This document shows positions 49,909 to 60,000 of a stretch of DNA of 60,000 bases, piece by piece; position 1 is the first letter of the stretch; every line of letters begins with the position of its first letter. This DNA comes from Membranipora membranacea (Eukaryota > Bryozoa > Gymnolaemata > Cheilostomatida > Membraniporidae). Position numbers and translations under genes: made by a program. A model generated the notes under the pieces. That model was not told the DNA's origin, searched no databases, and saw only the letters and a list, made by a program, of their open reading frames with translations. The stretch is from assembly GCA_914767715.1 (NCBI GenBank), contig OU612068.1, forward strand, positions 11,286,001-11,346,000, read 5' to 3'.

Positions 49909-52900
49909 CTATTTAGTGAAAATTGGAAGTAATGCAGCTACACACTTCTCTATCTGATTCATTGGAGATCTTATTTTCAGAAGGTGTAATGTGTTCCTGA
50001 ACCATAAAAAGAGCCTGAGGTATTTGACGAAGTTCTCCTCATTGGTATAGGAGAGCATACTTCTGAGTCGACCTATTACCGAATTTGTCTGCTCTGCCAC
50101 CTGTAACAAATGAAAAGTAATGACGTTATGACTGAGCCTGGCCAGTTTTTATTTTTACTTATAGTTAACTCAGAGTCACGGGGGTCAGTGAATATCAACT
50201 TTCTATACACCGTTTGAAAGCTGCCGAGCTACTGATCATTAATAGCTCATCAAAAATTGGATCCGATGATGCTGCGTTGTTTAATGGAAGAAATGAGGCC
50301 AAAAAGGCTGTTTTAGCAAAGGGGATTGCTGAGCTAATTTGATTGCTAGAAATTTCAAAACAGGTTATATTTATTTTTAAAGATAATAGTTCATCCTAAT
50401 TTTTGGTTGAAAATAATATCTGATGAGACTAAATAGGCTTTTTACGTCACGTCATAATGCGTGTGATTTTTAAATTTGATGATATAATGTGAACTTTTAA
50501 GCAATGATTTGAGAAAGATCGAATAAGTAAGAGTCAACTTTTTTGCTAGTTTCCACTGAAGTGTTGTTTAAATGACACACACCCCAATTTTCAGTTGCAC
50601 AACAATTACATCAAGATCAGCCCAGACCATCAAAGGTAGATACATTTTGCGTCATCTTTCTTAATGCCAAACATGTTGTCAATTGGACCATTACTAGGGC
50701 CAGACAAACTTTTTTTGAAATTTCCCACATACGTAGCCGCTCTTTTTAAGCATAGTACAAACAGGAAATGCCAAAATAATATGGCACTGCGTATCTGATT
50801 TCTCCAACTTACACACCGCAATATGCCTAAAAACACCTAAAAAAGTCCCTTAGATTAGCAATTTTTGGCATTCTGTGGTGCGCAATTCGGGGAAAACTGA
50901 TACGCAGTTCCATATTCTGTATGAATTTCCTGTTTTTACTATCTCATGAAAGCGGCTTCGTATGTGAGAATTTTCAAAAAAAGTTTGTCTGGCCTTAGTA
51001 ATGGTTCTTTTGACAGCATGTTTGGCGCTATGGAAAAATGACGCTAAACATATCTACCGATGATGGTCTGGGCTGATCTTAATATATTTGTTGTACTGCT
51101 GAAGATTGGGGTGTGTGTCATTTAAACAGCACTTCAGTGGAAACTAGCAACAAATTTGGCTCTTAATTATATGTTCTGTCTCAAATCATTGCTTAAAATT
51201 TCACATTATACCATCAAATTAAAAAAATCACACACATTATGACGTGACGTGAAAAGCCTATTTAGGCTCATCAGATATTATTTTTAACCAAAAATTAGGA
51301 TGAACTATATCTTTTAAAATCTCTAGCAATCAACTTAGCTCAGCCATCCACTTTCCTAAAAACAGCCTTTTTGGTCTCATTTCTTCCATTACACAACCCA
51401 ACGTCATCTGATCCAATTTTTGATGAGCTACTAATGATCAGTAGCACAGCAGCTTTCAAACGGTGTATAGAAAGTTTTTATTTGCTGACCCCCGTGTCTC
51501 TACCTTAAATTGAAACGTCCATTGTTATTGCTTCATACGCTGCTATGCGATGACGCTGCAAATTAAATTGAAAAGCTGCGCCAACCTGTGTATTGACACC
51601 ATCATACTGAGGATAGTTCCGAATATTATAACCACTGCTACACCCTGCAATAAAAGAGATACATATACGATGTATCAGTATGCCATCCCTACCTTAATAC
51701 TGATAAACAAAACTTTCAATAGAACACCCCTCCTTGACAAATATTTTTAAACAAAATCCCTTCATGTTTTACCATTTATGTTTCTGCGTATGGTCCCTTT
51801 GTCCCAGTGACTTGTGGTCGAACCTAAAGGCATATTTGTGATTGCATAGTAAGGTGTCATGACAGAATGATAGATGCAACTGTTTGTCAAATTGCAAAAC
51901 TGATTTTGATTTTTATCTACCTTTGTGATTGTACCAATGAAATCTGTCAACTACAAATCTAGTTTCCTTAAAGAATCCGGGGTCACGGTTGAGACAATAC
52001 TCGTGGAGATTACACGCATTGTCATAAACTACGAGCCTGGGTCCTGTAAGAGAAAATAATGTGATGTCAAATTAGGCATGTGAGTTATAAGGCTGTTCGA
52101 AATACAGTGTAAGTGTGATGCTTGTGTGATGATTAATATATTATGCAGTTGTCTGAATAAATATTTAATTACAAATACAGGTGAATAATGTCGAATCAAA
52201 TTTTTTCGAATTTACCTTTTTTTAGCTTGGTGCGCATGAGTGTAAAGGGTATGTCCGGGGACTCATACTTTGACATGAGTCTGAAACCATAACAGACGCC
52301 TGCAAATCAATAAAAAGTAAATTTTCAAGGTGGTATTTTAATATGATTGATGGGTCATTTCAGAATAACTGCCAAAGTTTCAAAATTCTTATTCAGTTCT
52401 GGTGAAAAGATGATGGCCATAAGCTTACCATGGCAACAGCTGAAAGTAATCACTCCAGGATTCAAACTCTTGTGGGTTGGGGCCTTCTTTGTGCACACCT
52501 GAGTTGAGTTCTTAAGATCCTGGCTGTATACTCCTCGGAGGCAGATATCTGGCATGGCTGGAAATGCCTCATCACCATCAACACTAGTAAGATTCGTGAT
52601 ATCATGTGCTTCATAAGCTAAAATGGTGCTTAGTTTTGACAGAGCATGTTGGAGAATAGGTGAAAGCACTGGCATGATTTTATCTTGCAGACCCTCTCGC
52701 ACCACTTCGTAAAATGATGGTGCCACATTCCTTAGTGTATCTATATCAGCCGGCGACGTGACTCCACTGTCTGAAAACCGCTGCAAGAACCCAACAGCAC
52801 CTGGCAATGTCAGATCGAACATGCCTATAGCTGGTGTAATGGCACCAAGATCTCGGAGAAGTTTCTTCCAGTGAGGAGCAACAACATTCGACTGCAGCAT

Positions 52901-55900
52901 TTGGAGGAGTGGACATAACCATTCTGACTTCTCAGTCGCAGCCGCCATCAACTCTGGGGTTATTTTATCATCCACGGATCTCAAAAGCTTCCTCAAGCCA
53001 GCATCTTCTACTGTGACACGCTCTTGATATCTGAAGTGTAAAGATTGTAATGGTAAACCACTGAAAACGGCCCAAAGAATGGATTGAAATACAATGAAAT
53101 GGACACAATTTCATAAGAAATTTTCAATAACTTTTTCAATTGGTTCTACTCTGCAGACTAATACACAACCAACCTAGATCCTTGTAGTCTAGTGAGTGAT
53201 AGCTGATCTTTAGCAGTCTTCGTCAGATATCTCCTTTGAAAACTAAGTGTTATCCCATCAAATATAACTATATCTGGTTGAGGGCCACAGGTGGTGCACT
53301 GAAAATTGGCACTCTGTCCCTCTTCGCCATAATCTAGGAGATCAACATATGACATCCATGCCAATCTCATATGTTCATACGTGGCCCCATCAACTGACCT
53401 CTGTCGCCAGTCCCATACCCTCGTCTTCCAATATGAATGAAGTGTCATTCTTTAAATAAAAGTGATAAAGTTTATATTCAAAACTCACCTCATTTTCAGT
53501 CTTTACCGCTGTTGAATATGAAGCATTTACCACATATGTTACATACAGCTGACAGTAGCCTTGTAGCCAGATGGCAAGGCTTAGGTCACAGATTAAGGAC
53601 ATTCAAAAGGGAAAAAGGGACATATCAATTATAATTATACTTGTGGTAATCTGGTTAGCAAAAATATTTAGATAAAAATATGGTGGGTTTTTTCTTTGTA
53701 GCGGTTCTTTTAATAACGGCTAAGAAAATCAATATTACTTTTGAGGGCTCGCGGAAAAATAAATAATAGACCTGATTTTTCGCAGGGGAGATCCTATAAT
53801 ACCAGTGCCTAATGATGATGATTATTGATCAGTTGCTAGATATAGAACAATTCATAGATAATGCAATCATTTTATGAAATTTCAACACAAACAGGAGTTG
53901 TCTGCAAAATATCAATGAGGACATAACTCCCAGTGTAATTTAGCTTAGATTTTACAATAACCACATGTTGTTTAGAGTTATAATTTTCCAGAAATCACTT
54001 ACCCTTCGGTGACAAAGAGTTTACAATAGTTATCAAGAAGATCATGAGACATCAGATAGTTACTCATATTGAGTATGCTGTGTTCACAGCCATCTACATA
54101 ACAATCAGCTTGGCAATGCTGACAGGATCCAGTGTAAACTATAACAAAAATTGTGCAATTTTCCTTGGTGGCAACAGGTCCTTCCCTCCATGTTGGCAAG
54201 CCCATAATTAAAGAATGTCAAGTTCATTTTTTAATGTTAAAAATGCATAATCATAGAAGTGAGTACTCAAGTTGATAAATGAATATCTGCTAAACTAAGG
54301 TGTTTCAATGTTTTTAGGTACTCAGAAAGATAATTTTCTTCATAATTAAAATATAATGCTGACCAAAAGCGTAAAAATTTAAAATTGTTAGGACCTTACC
54401 TGAGATTTCTTTACTGCTGTCAAATGTATGCAGGCTGAGATTCTGAGGAGAGGTGTTGATTCTTATGTCTGTACCACCACATACTCGGCATTTTTCTGGG
54501 CATATACTTAATGGGTAGCTGGGTCTTTCTGCTTCTCTGCAATAACAAACATAAAAAATACAGGGTTTGTTATTCCCAGAGAAAAAGCAATTTCAAAGCA
54601 AATTCACAAGGTTTACTTCTGCACTTTAGCACTTATAAGGTTACAAACTCATGCTCAATTTCTACATACCAGCACTGTGTGTTCACTTGGACACCTAAAT
54701 GAGTGTTTTCTAAACCATTAAACATTATTATGAGCTGTATTCTTGATTATCATAAAACGGGCATATGATGGATGGTACCTACTTCGGCTGGATGAACATT
54801 ATTGGTTGTGTAGAAAGTGCGACCTGCCTGGTCTTCTCCACAGGAACCCGTTCATATTTTTCCGTTTCTTTTGTTAATATCTTCTGGAAGTGGCAAGGTC
54901 CCTTATGGCCATCACAATCGCATTTTCCATTTACAATTGTACTGAAGCTCCTGTCATGGTACACAAGGTACTTCCCTTCATCAATTCTCACAACCTTCAA
55001 ATGCAAAAAAACTTTAAAAAAACTATACTTACTACAATTATACTAACTGGATCTAGGAGGGGTGTGAAAGCTCAAACTAATATATATGTGTATGATGGAG
55101 GCACAAAACAATATCGGGACCCAACCTATTTTATGGTTACGCCATATTCAATCGAGGTGAAAGACAAAAATAAAAGATTTTCATCATGCTTTTGCATGAC
55201 ATAATTTACTGCATCATTTGCCCATTGCTGCTTATATATTTACAAAAAACAGGATATGGAATCTTAGTCAGACTACTATCAATATGTCATTAAAGGAATT
55301 TTTGATGTGAGCCAAGTAGATTTGAGAAACAGAGGAGGCAGTATAACACGTTAGGAGTGAGATGGAAAGCCTCTGAGCAACTCCACCACAAAGCTGTTGG
55401 AGCACCACGTTGCCACATTTTTCTTATGCTACACATATCACATTTTGATATAAAGCGGTTAGATATGACATGCATCCAATAATTAGGTTAGTTTGCATGT
55501 TTATCATAAAATCAGGTAATACTGGAATATATGGCACTATACAATCCCTGTTGCATTTATTTTATAGTATTGCAGGTTAATATTTTGATCACTAATGTTT
55601 TTATCTCAAACTCTATCTATTAGCTTTTTGCATCAAATGTAACAAAACCATTTATTCTGTTCACCGTGAAAATGTATTCGAATCAATGTCTCATTTTAAT
55701 TTGTCTTATTTGTAAGGACTGTGTTTTACCTGGGATTCCTCTTCGCAGTTACTGTATGAATGGTCTGATCTCCGTTCAGATGGCTCCTCCCACTCACCTA
55801 ATGAATAGACAGAATAGGATATACATGTAGCGGTAATTGCCTAGAGCGTACATAGGGCTGTTTTTCAGATAAACTTAGGTATTTGCTACTGCTTGGTCTC

Positions 55901-58900
55901 ATTCTGTTAGAGCAAGCCCAAAACATCCGCACAGAGCTGTTGTCAAAGTACGATATGAGCTATTATTCAGCGAAAATATTGAAATCGGTGGGCAGCGGAG
56001 TCAGTGTGTATTAATAAGTGTAAAATGATGGTTTTAACAACGTTCAGTCCATAGCATAAACACTCACTGAGCTCATGAAGAGTATGAGGATATGAATGAT
56101 TGAGTAGGTCTAGATGTTTGCATGACTTCTTGGTTGGCGTCTGAGATAGCAGTTTCACAGATGTGAAAACGTTTTCAAAGTGTGATCTATCGCATGAGCA
56201 GTAGTATTCACCAGAGAGCTTTACCACTGAGATGTAGTGAGATTCCTGTATATACGAAAACCGAAGTTTCTATGATATCAAGCACACTTTTGTCTAGTTA
56301 TTTGAAGGCACCGGCTATACACTGAATGATCAGAAATGCAGTTTTTGCATTAAGGTCTTAATAGTTTCAAACAGTTGATTAGTTAGGTAATGCTTCCGTG
56401 AAAACTCAGAAAAAAACAGCCAGTAGAAGAGACTCACATTCAATGATCCATCATCGTGACTATCTGCCATAGTGATCAACCAGTCGGTCACAACAACTTT
56501 ACTTTGGCTGCGTAGATTGTATAAATAGGTAGTTTCAGCTGGCTATAAAATACAAAGAAATCTAAATCTGTTTCAAAATTGAAATAAGTTTAGTGCCAGA
56601 ATTTTTCATGTAGTTGTTTTGTTTGATTCTGAATGTGAACAGAACCAATTTTTGAAGCAGTACACATTATACAATAAACACATGTGTGATTGCAGAGATT
56701 TGAATGTTGTCTCAAGCAAATGTCGACAGAGTTGTGTCTTTGCTCTGTTCCCAATAGAGCAGTATTCCTGACATTTTGTAAGACATAATGTAAGAGCCTG
56801 CGCTGCGCAAATGATCAATTAGCTCACCAGATTAACTACTGATGTAGATGATGCTTGTGTTAATGCATCTTCTGTTATGTCAGTGCAAGGAGTTAGAGAG
56901 TTGTCTTTAACTCCTTGGTCAGTGGTTGGCATTGGAAACTCCTCATTCAGTAGTGGTATTGCAGTAGTTTCAGAAGCACTGGCAAATAGCGAGGACAAAT
57001 AAGATCATGTGACATCTGTGATCAAAATGTGACCCAGGTTGATGAATATTTGTAGATTAACGTGATATATCGCCGTTTCAGTTTCTCAGGAACCACTTGT
57101 CCCATTTCAAAAATTCCTTCACTGACACGTTGCTAGTAGTCTGACTTATGTTTAATAGCGCAGCTTTTTTAAATCGCATGTTTCTAACTTGATAAATTGT
57201 ACATTAATTAAAATACATTGAAAACATATAAGGCAGCAATGGGCAAAATGATGCAGTAAATTACGGTATGCAAAAGCATGATGAAAATCTATGCAGTATT
57301 ACATGCAAGGCACATTATGTTCAACAATGGATCACTTTTTTTGGGTGATTGTTTAGCATTGAAAGAGAATTAATGTTTATGAGCATAACTTCTCTACTAT
57401 TGAATTTAACATCAAACGCCACGATCAGAACCTCGGAAATACTCTCTAGATTAATGGAAGCTGGTGTGTATAACATGTTGTTTAACCTATTTTCAGTTTT
57501 TTGGCTGGAGAGGAATGCATGTTTTGGACCAAATAAAGCTAGTTTGGCCACAAAAATCCAAATCCAAGATGTAAAGCCATAATCAATAATCGCTTCGATC
57601 AAAACCTAGACAATATCCTGCTGTTAATCATGTTGACAACAAATTTGACTGACATATTTCTGAATTTCTGAATTTTGGCTGGAAAATGTTGACCTAAATT
57701 AGTGAAAATTTGGGTTAATATCTGTTACAGTTGTGACAACCAGGATCTGTAAGCTGGTAAGATTAGTGATGGAAGTGACAGTACAAGTACAGTGGCAGTA
57801 TAATAAATTGGAAATTTTAGTTTCTGCATTATTTGGGTCGCATGTATTGAGGGGTCAGAATTGGCCCATCACTATTGCAAAAATCAATTTCAAGTCGTGA
57901 AGACAGGAGGCCTAAAAACATAAAGTTTCACTAAAATGTCACTCCTCCAGTTAGTGCAATGCCTCCTCTATATGGTGAGGGCATAAACTAATCATATACC
58001 TCAAAAACAGGGCACAGAGGGCTCAATTTAAAAAGGGCACTTTTTGCCCCAAAATGAACTTCCAGAGGTCACTGCGAAGCAACGTCAAATATTTGGGAGG
58101 TTTCAACTGTGAAAATAACTCTTAGACATTATCACCAATACAAAATTGGAAAGTTTTAAATAGCAATATATCACGTTAACTTTAATCATATTCATGATTT
58201 TTATATAAATTCAATTTCGTCTTGAATATCATGCTACGGATCATGTGCAATAAAAACTTTGCGGTTACTACAGGATGGCAATGGCAGTATCAAATTTCTC
58301 ACATCGTTTGTGGAGCAGTGCTGTTATGCTTTTTTTCAACTGAGCTAGTTTTCACCTTTCCCCTCTTGAAACTGTACTGTATAAACTTCCTTCTTTTGGC
58401 TGCTCTGCACTAACAACATCATACAAGCAGAATATGTGAATGTATATGGATGCTCAGGTTCGGTTAATTGTACATGTTATCAAGGCCTTGATAACATGTA
58501 CAATATTATGATAAAAGCTGCAATTTGGTGCAGCATACAATCAAACAGTTGATTTAAATGCAAGAAAATATTGGATTATAGATATGTTAGCGTAGAGTAT
58601 TACGGCTTGGCAGACTGTTATAACTGTAAAATGGCATTTTTGGTTTCCTAAATGTAACCACATTGACATTTTGATTAGATGAGATATTCCTTTCAATCCA
58701 AGATCAGTTGCCTAGCAATTAATTGCATGATTTGTAATAGAGCTATATGATATACCTCAACTTGAAAACCTCGATAACTCATAGCCTATATATGCTAGCA
58801 CAGAATGACAATACCAAGGCGTGTTTGGTGTATAGCTTGAGGATTGGACATTTCAAAAAGTTTGGAAATTGGAATGAAATGGGGCCCATCATAGGTAGGT

Positions 58901-59144
58901 ATGTCTGCATGACTAATTGTAATTGTAATTAGCAAAATTTGGCAGCACATATCTAGATTCACAATGTCTTGCAGGCACTTTAACTATCATTGAAGTGTAC
59001 GCTTTGTATATAATTACTGTGTGAGATTGCAAATAAATTGCAGCCAGTATTGCAATCAAAACCGCTAACAATCAAAAACACATGTATGAACCAAACAGTG
59101 ACATAACTCACCGATAGAGGCTTGTCCCGCGCCTTCGACTCCAT
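49909..59144 (-). CDS. KDZ (Zisupton-type) transposase
   Basis: Exons on the minus strand: a possible first exon 59112-59144, then 56828-56978, 56438-56542, 56068-56245, 55730-55797, 54783-54994, 54400-54536, 54003-54138, 53489-53579, 53174-53449, 52429-53030, 52216-52299, 51921-52043, 51586-51644 and 49909-50100 (stop). A SWIM-like finger (CSC...CKH) is in 56068-56245. Cys-rich exons follow (CDCDGHKGPCHF; CRVCGG; CQHCQADC). The KDZ catalytic core is spread over the last exons: PDIVIFDG (first Asp), NPGVITFSCCHG, VVYDNACNLHEYCLNR (second Asp), VDRFHW, CSSGYN and VAEQTNS (Glu). Such enzymes move DNA transposons by an RNase H-fold DDE mechanism. All junctions from 53174 to the stop agree in phase. 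Two do not: 53579/53449, and the first exon. So either exons are missing from the model or the gene carries a frameshift. The last intron contains a large foldback element. Confidence 0.87.
50171..51502. mobile_element. Large foldback element in the last KDZ intron
   Basis: Two inverted arms of about 640-660 bases (50171 to about 50830, and about 50865 to 51502) flank a short centre. The left end has cacgggggtcag and ctttctatacaccgtttgaa. The right end is their complement. The arms are clearly diverged (substitutions and small gaps), so it is older than the element at 48196. The outer parts share sequence with that element: aaagctgccgagctactga, gaaatttcaaaac, tttttacgtcacg. The two open frames inside it are not protein-like. 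Confidence 0.9.
57054..58183. mobile_element. Possible DNA element with taacgtgatatat ends
   Basis: The ends attaacgtgatatatcgcc (left) and, inverted, agttaacgtgatatattgc (right) match over about 17 bases with one or two changes. The interior lacks a credible coding frame. No target duplication is clear, so this is tentative. Confidence 0.4.
58740..59005. repeat. Second copy of the 41.9-kb repeat
   Basis: In the same orientation it matches 41880-42140 through ataactca, ggtgtatagcttga, gacatttcaaaaagt, aggtatgtctgca and aactatcattgaagtgt. It lacks the facing arm seen at 41600-41700, so it is a partial copy or solo arm. Confidence 0.7.
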
Positions 59145-59497
59145 ACTGATTACGACAGGTTATTCTGTTACAAAGGGTTAGGATTAGGATCTTATAGTGC
59201 TTCACCTGCTTCAGTAAATGATCAACTATCATAAAAATTTCAAAATAAATGTATTAATATTTGAACAAAATAATGCAGCATTGTACTGACCATGAAACAG
59301 TGCTGTACAAAGAGATATAAGACCCAAAGAGTTTATTGTACTGCTCTAGTCAAGCGTCACATGAAACTGAATGGGAGAAGAGTGAACATTGCTTGCCAAC
59401 CATGAACTCAAGGCTTGCTTGCAACACTGAACTGAAGGCCCCTGCCAGTTCAGTTTGCCTATGCCGAAATTTCGGTAACTGTAATTTGCTGAACAGG

Positions 59498-60000
59498 CTG
59501 AACAGCTGAACAGAATTTCTCAGACCACTATTTGTTTGATCCTTTACATGATTGTCTAATTTTGCATAAGCGTGGACAATTCCTTATATTCTGCTCATTA
59601 ATTTGTTTATTTGAGTTTGCATTCGCCTTGGTTTCTTCCGATTTTTCAGCGTTACACTAGTGAATGAATCGAAAGTAGCTTGTCTTGGCAAGATTCGTTG
59701 GGGTGGAACCCCCAGCCCCCCCCCCCCCTATAACAAAGCTTGTCAAGACTGGCTAGATGGAAGGAGGTTAAGCTGGATAATTTTTCTGATCACCTGAACA
59801 CCATCTGATTTTGTAAGAATTGGCACATTGACTGCTTCATTTGCTTGCCCTAAACTGGTTATAATAGGTGCCAACGAGAACTTAGTGACTTGTTAAATCA
59901 TTTGGGTAGGAGGAATGTATTTGAGAAGTGAAAGTCAGCCAGAGGAAAGAATACAAATAATATCTTTAGTCTGAGAAATTCTGTTCAGCTGTTCAGTCTG
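59498..60000. mobile_element. Inverted-repeat-bounded element at the right edge
   Basis: A 28-base block at 59498-59525 (starting ctgaacagctgaacag) is repeated perfectly in inverted orientation at 59969-59996. The match appears to continue past the edge of the window. The interval includes a C-run near 59718 and no coding frame. It is probably a non-autonomous DNA element. Confidence 0.6.

Noticed and set aside
50630-50836. 68-codon minus-strand frame
   Set aside because: It sits within the arm of the foldback element and has no protein signature.
53437-53634. 65-codon plus-strand frame
   Set aside because: Antisense of KDZ transposase exons.

Overview
This is eukaryotic, animal-type DNA. 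The genes are split into many short exons with GT-AG introns, the sequence is AT-rich, and transposon remnants sit in introns and between genes. The protein set is metazoan: a transmembrane tyrosine kinase, a HACD/PTPLA dehydratase, a CARF/ALS2CR8-family protein and a Zisupton/KDZ transposase. My best guess is an early-branching animal such as a demosponge. That is an inference from gene content and architecture; the sequence does not prove it. All gene models were spliced by hand from exon reading frames and splice-site phase.

Left part (1-20 kb). A plus-strand gene of at least ten exons (887-16286) encodes a protein I do not recognise; its 5' end lies outside the window. Its 5.7 kb intron (7590-13255) holds a complete minus-strand receptor-type tyrosine kinase (9817-12483) with a very short extracellular part. 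Downstream, tail to tail, lies a six-exon minus-strand very-long-chain 3-hydroxyacyl-CoA dehydratase (17081-19866) whose splice phases all agree.

Middle (20-40 kb). After a gene-poor stretch with a tRNA-derived SINE comes a 15-exon minus-strand gene (23988-32741). It contains two consecutive copies of the CARF/ALS2CR8 domain, made by duplicating a six-exon block with the same intron phases. One intron appears to start with GC instead of GT. From 33 to 40 kb lie decayed LINE reverse-transcriptase fragments on both strands and an LTR-type Gag open reading frame (36387-37772) without an attached pol gene.

Right part (40-60 kb). Two convergent, intron-rich genes stand out. One (40832-47517, plus) is an Ulp1/C48 SUMO-protease-like gene with a conserved His/Asp/Gln/Cys set. 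The other (49909 to about 59144, minus) is a KDZ (Kyakuja-Dileera-Zisupton) transposase with a SWIM finger, further Cys-rich exons and D/D/E catalytic blocks. Fish Zisupton elements carry these two activities on one coding sequence; here they are separate genes on opposite strands. Long foldback inverted repeats, several of them related, sit in introns of both genes and between them. This is the best candidate for an unusual system in the window.

At least four copies of a short MITE with TAGATCAAG-like ends and 9-bp target duplications are spread over the left half.
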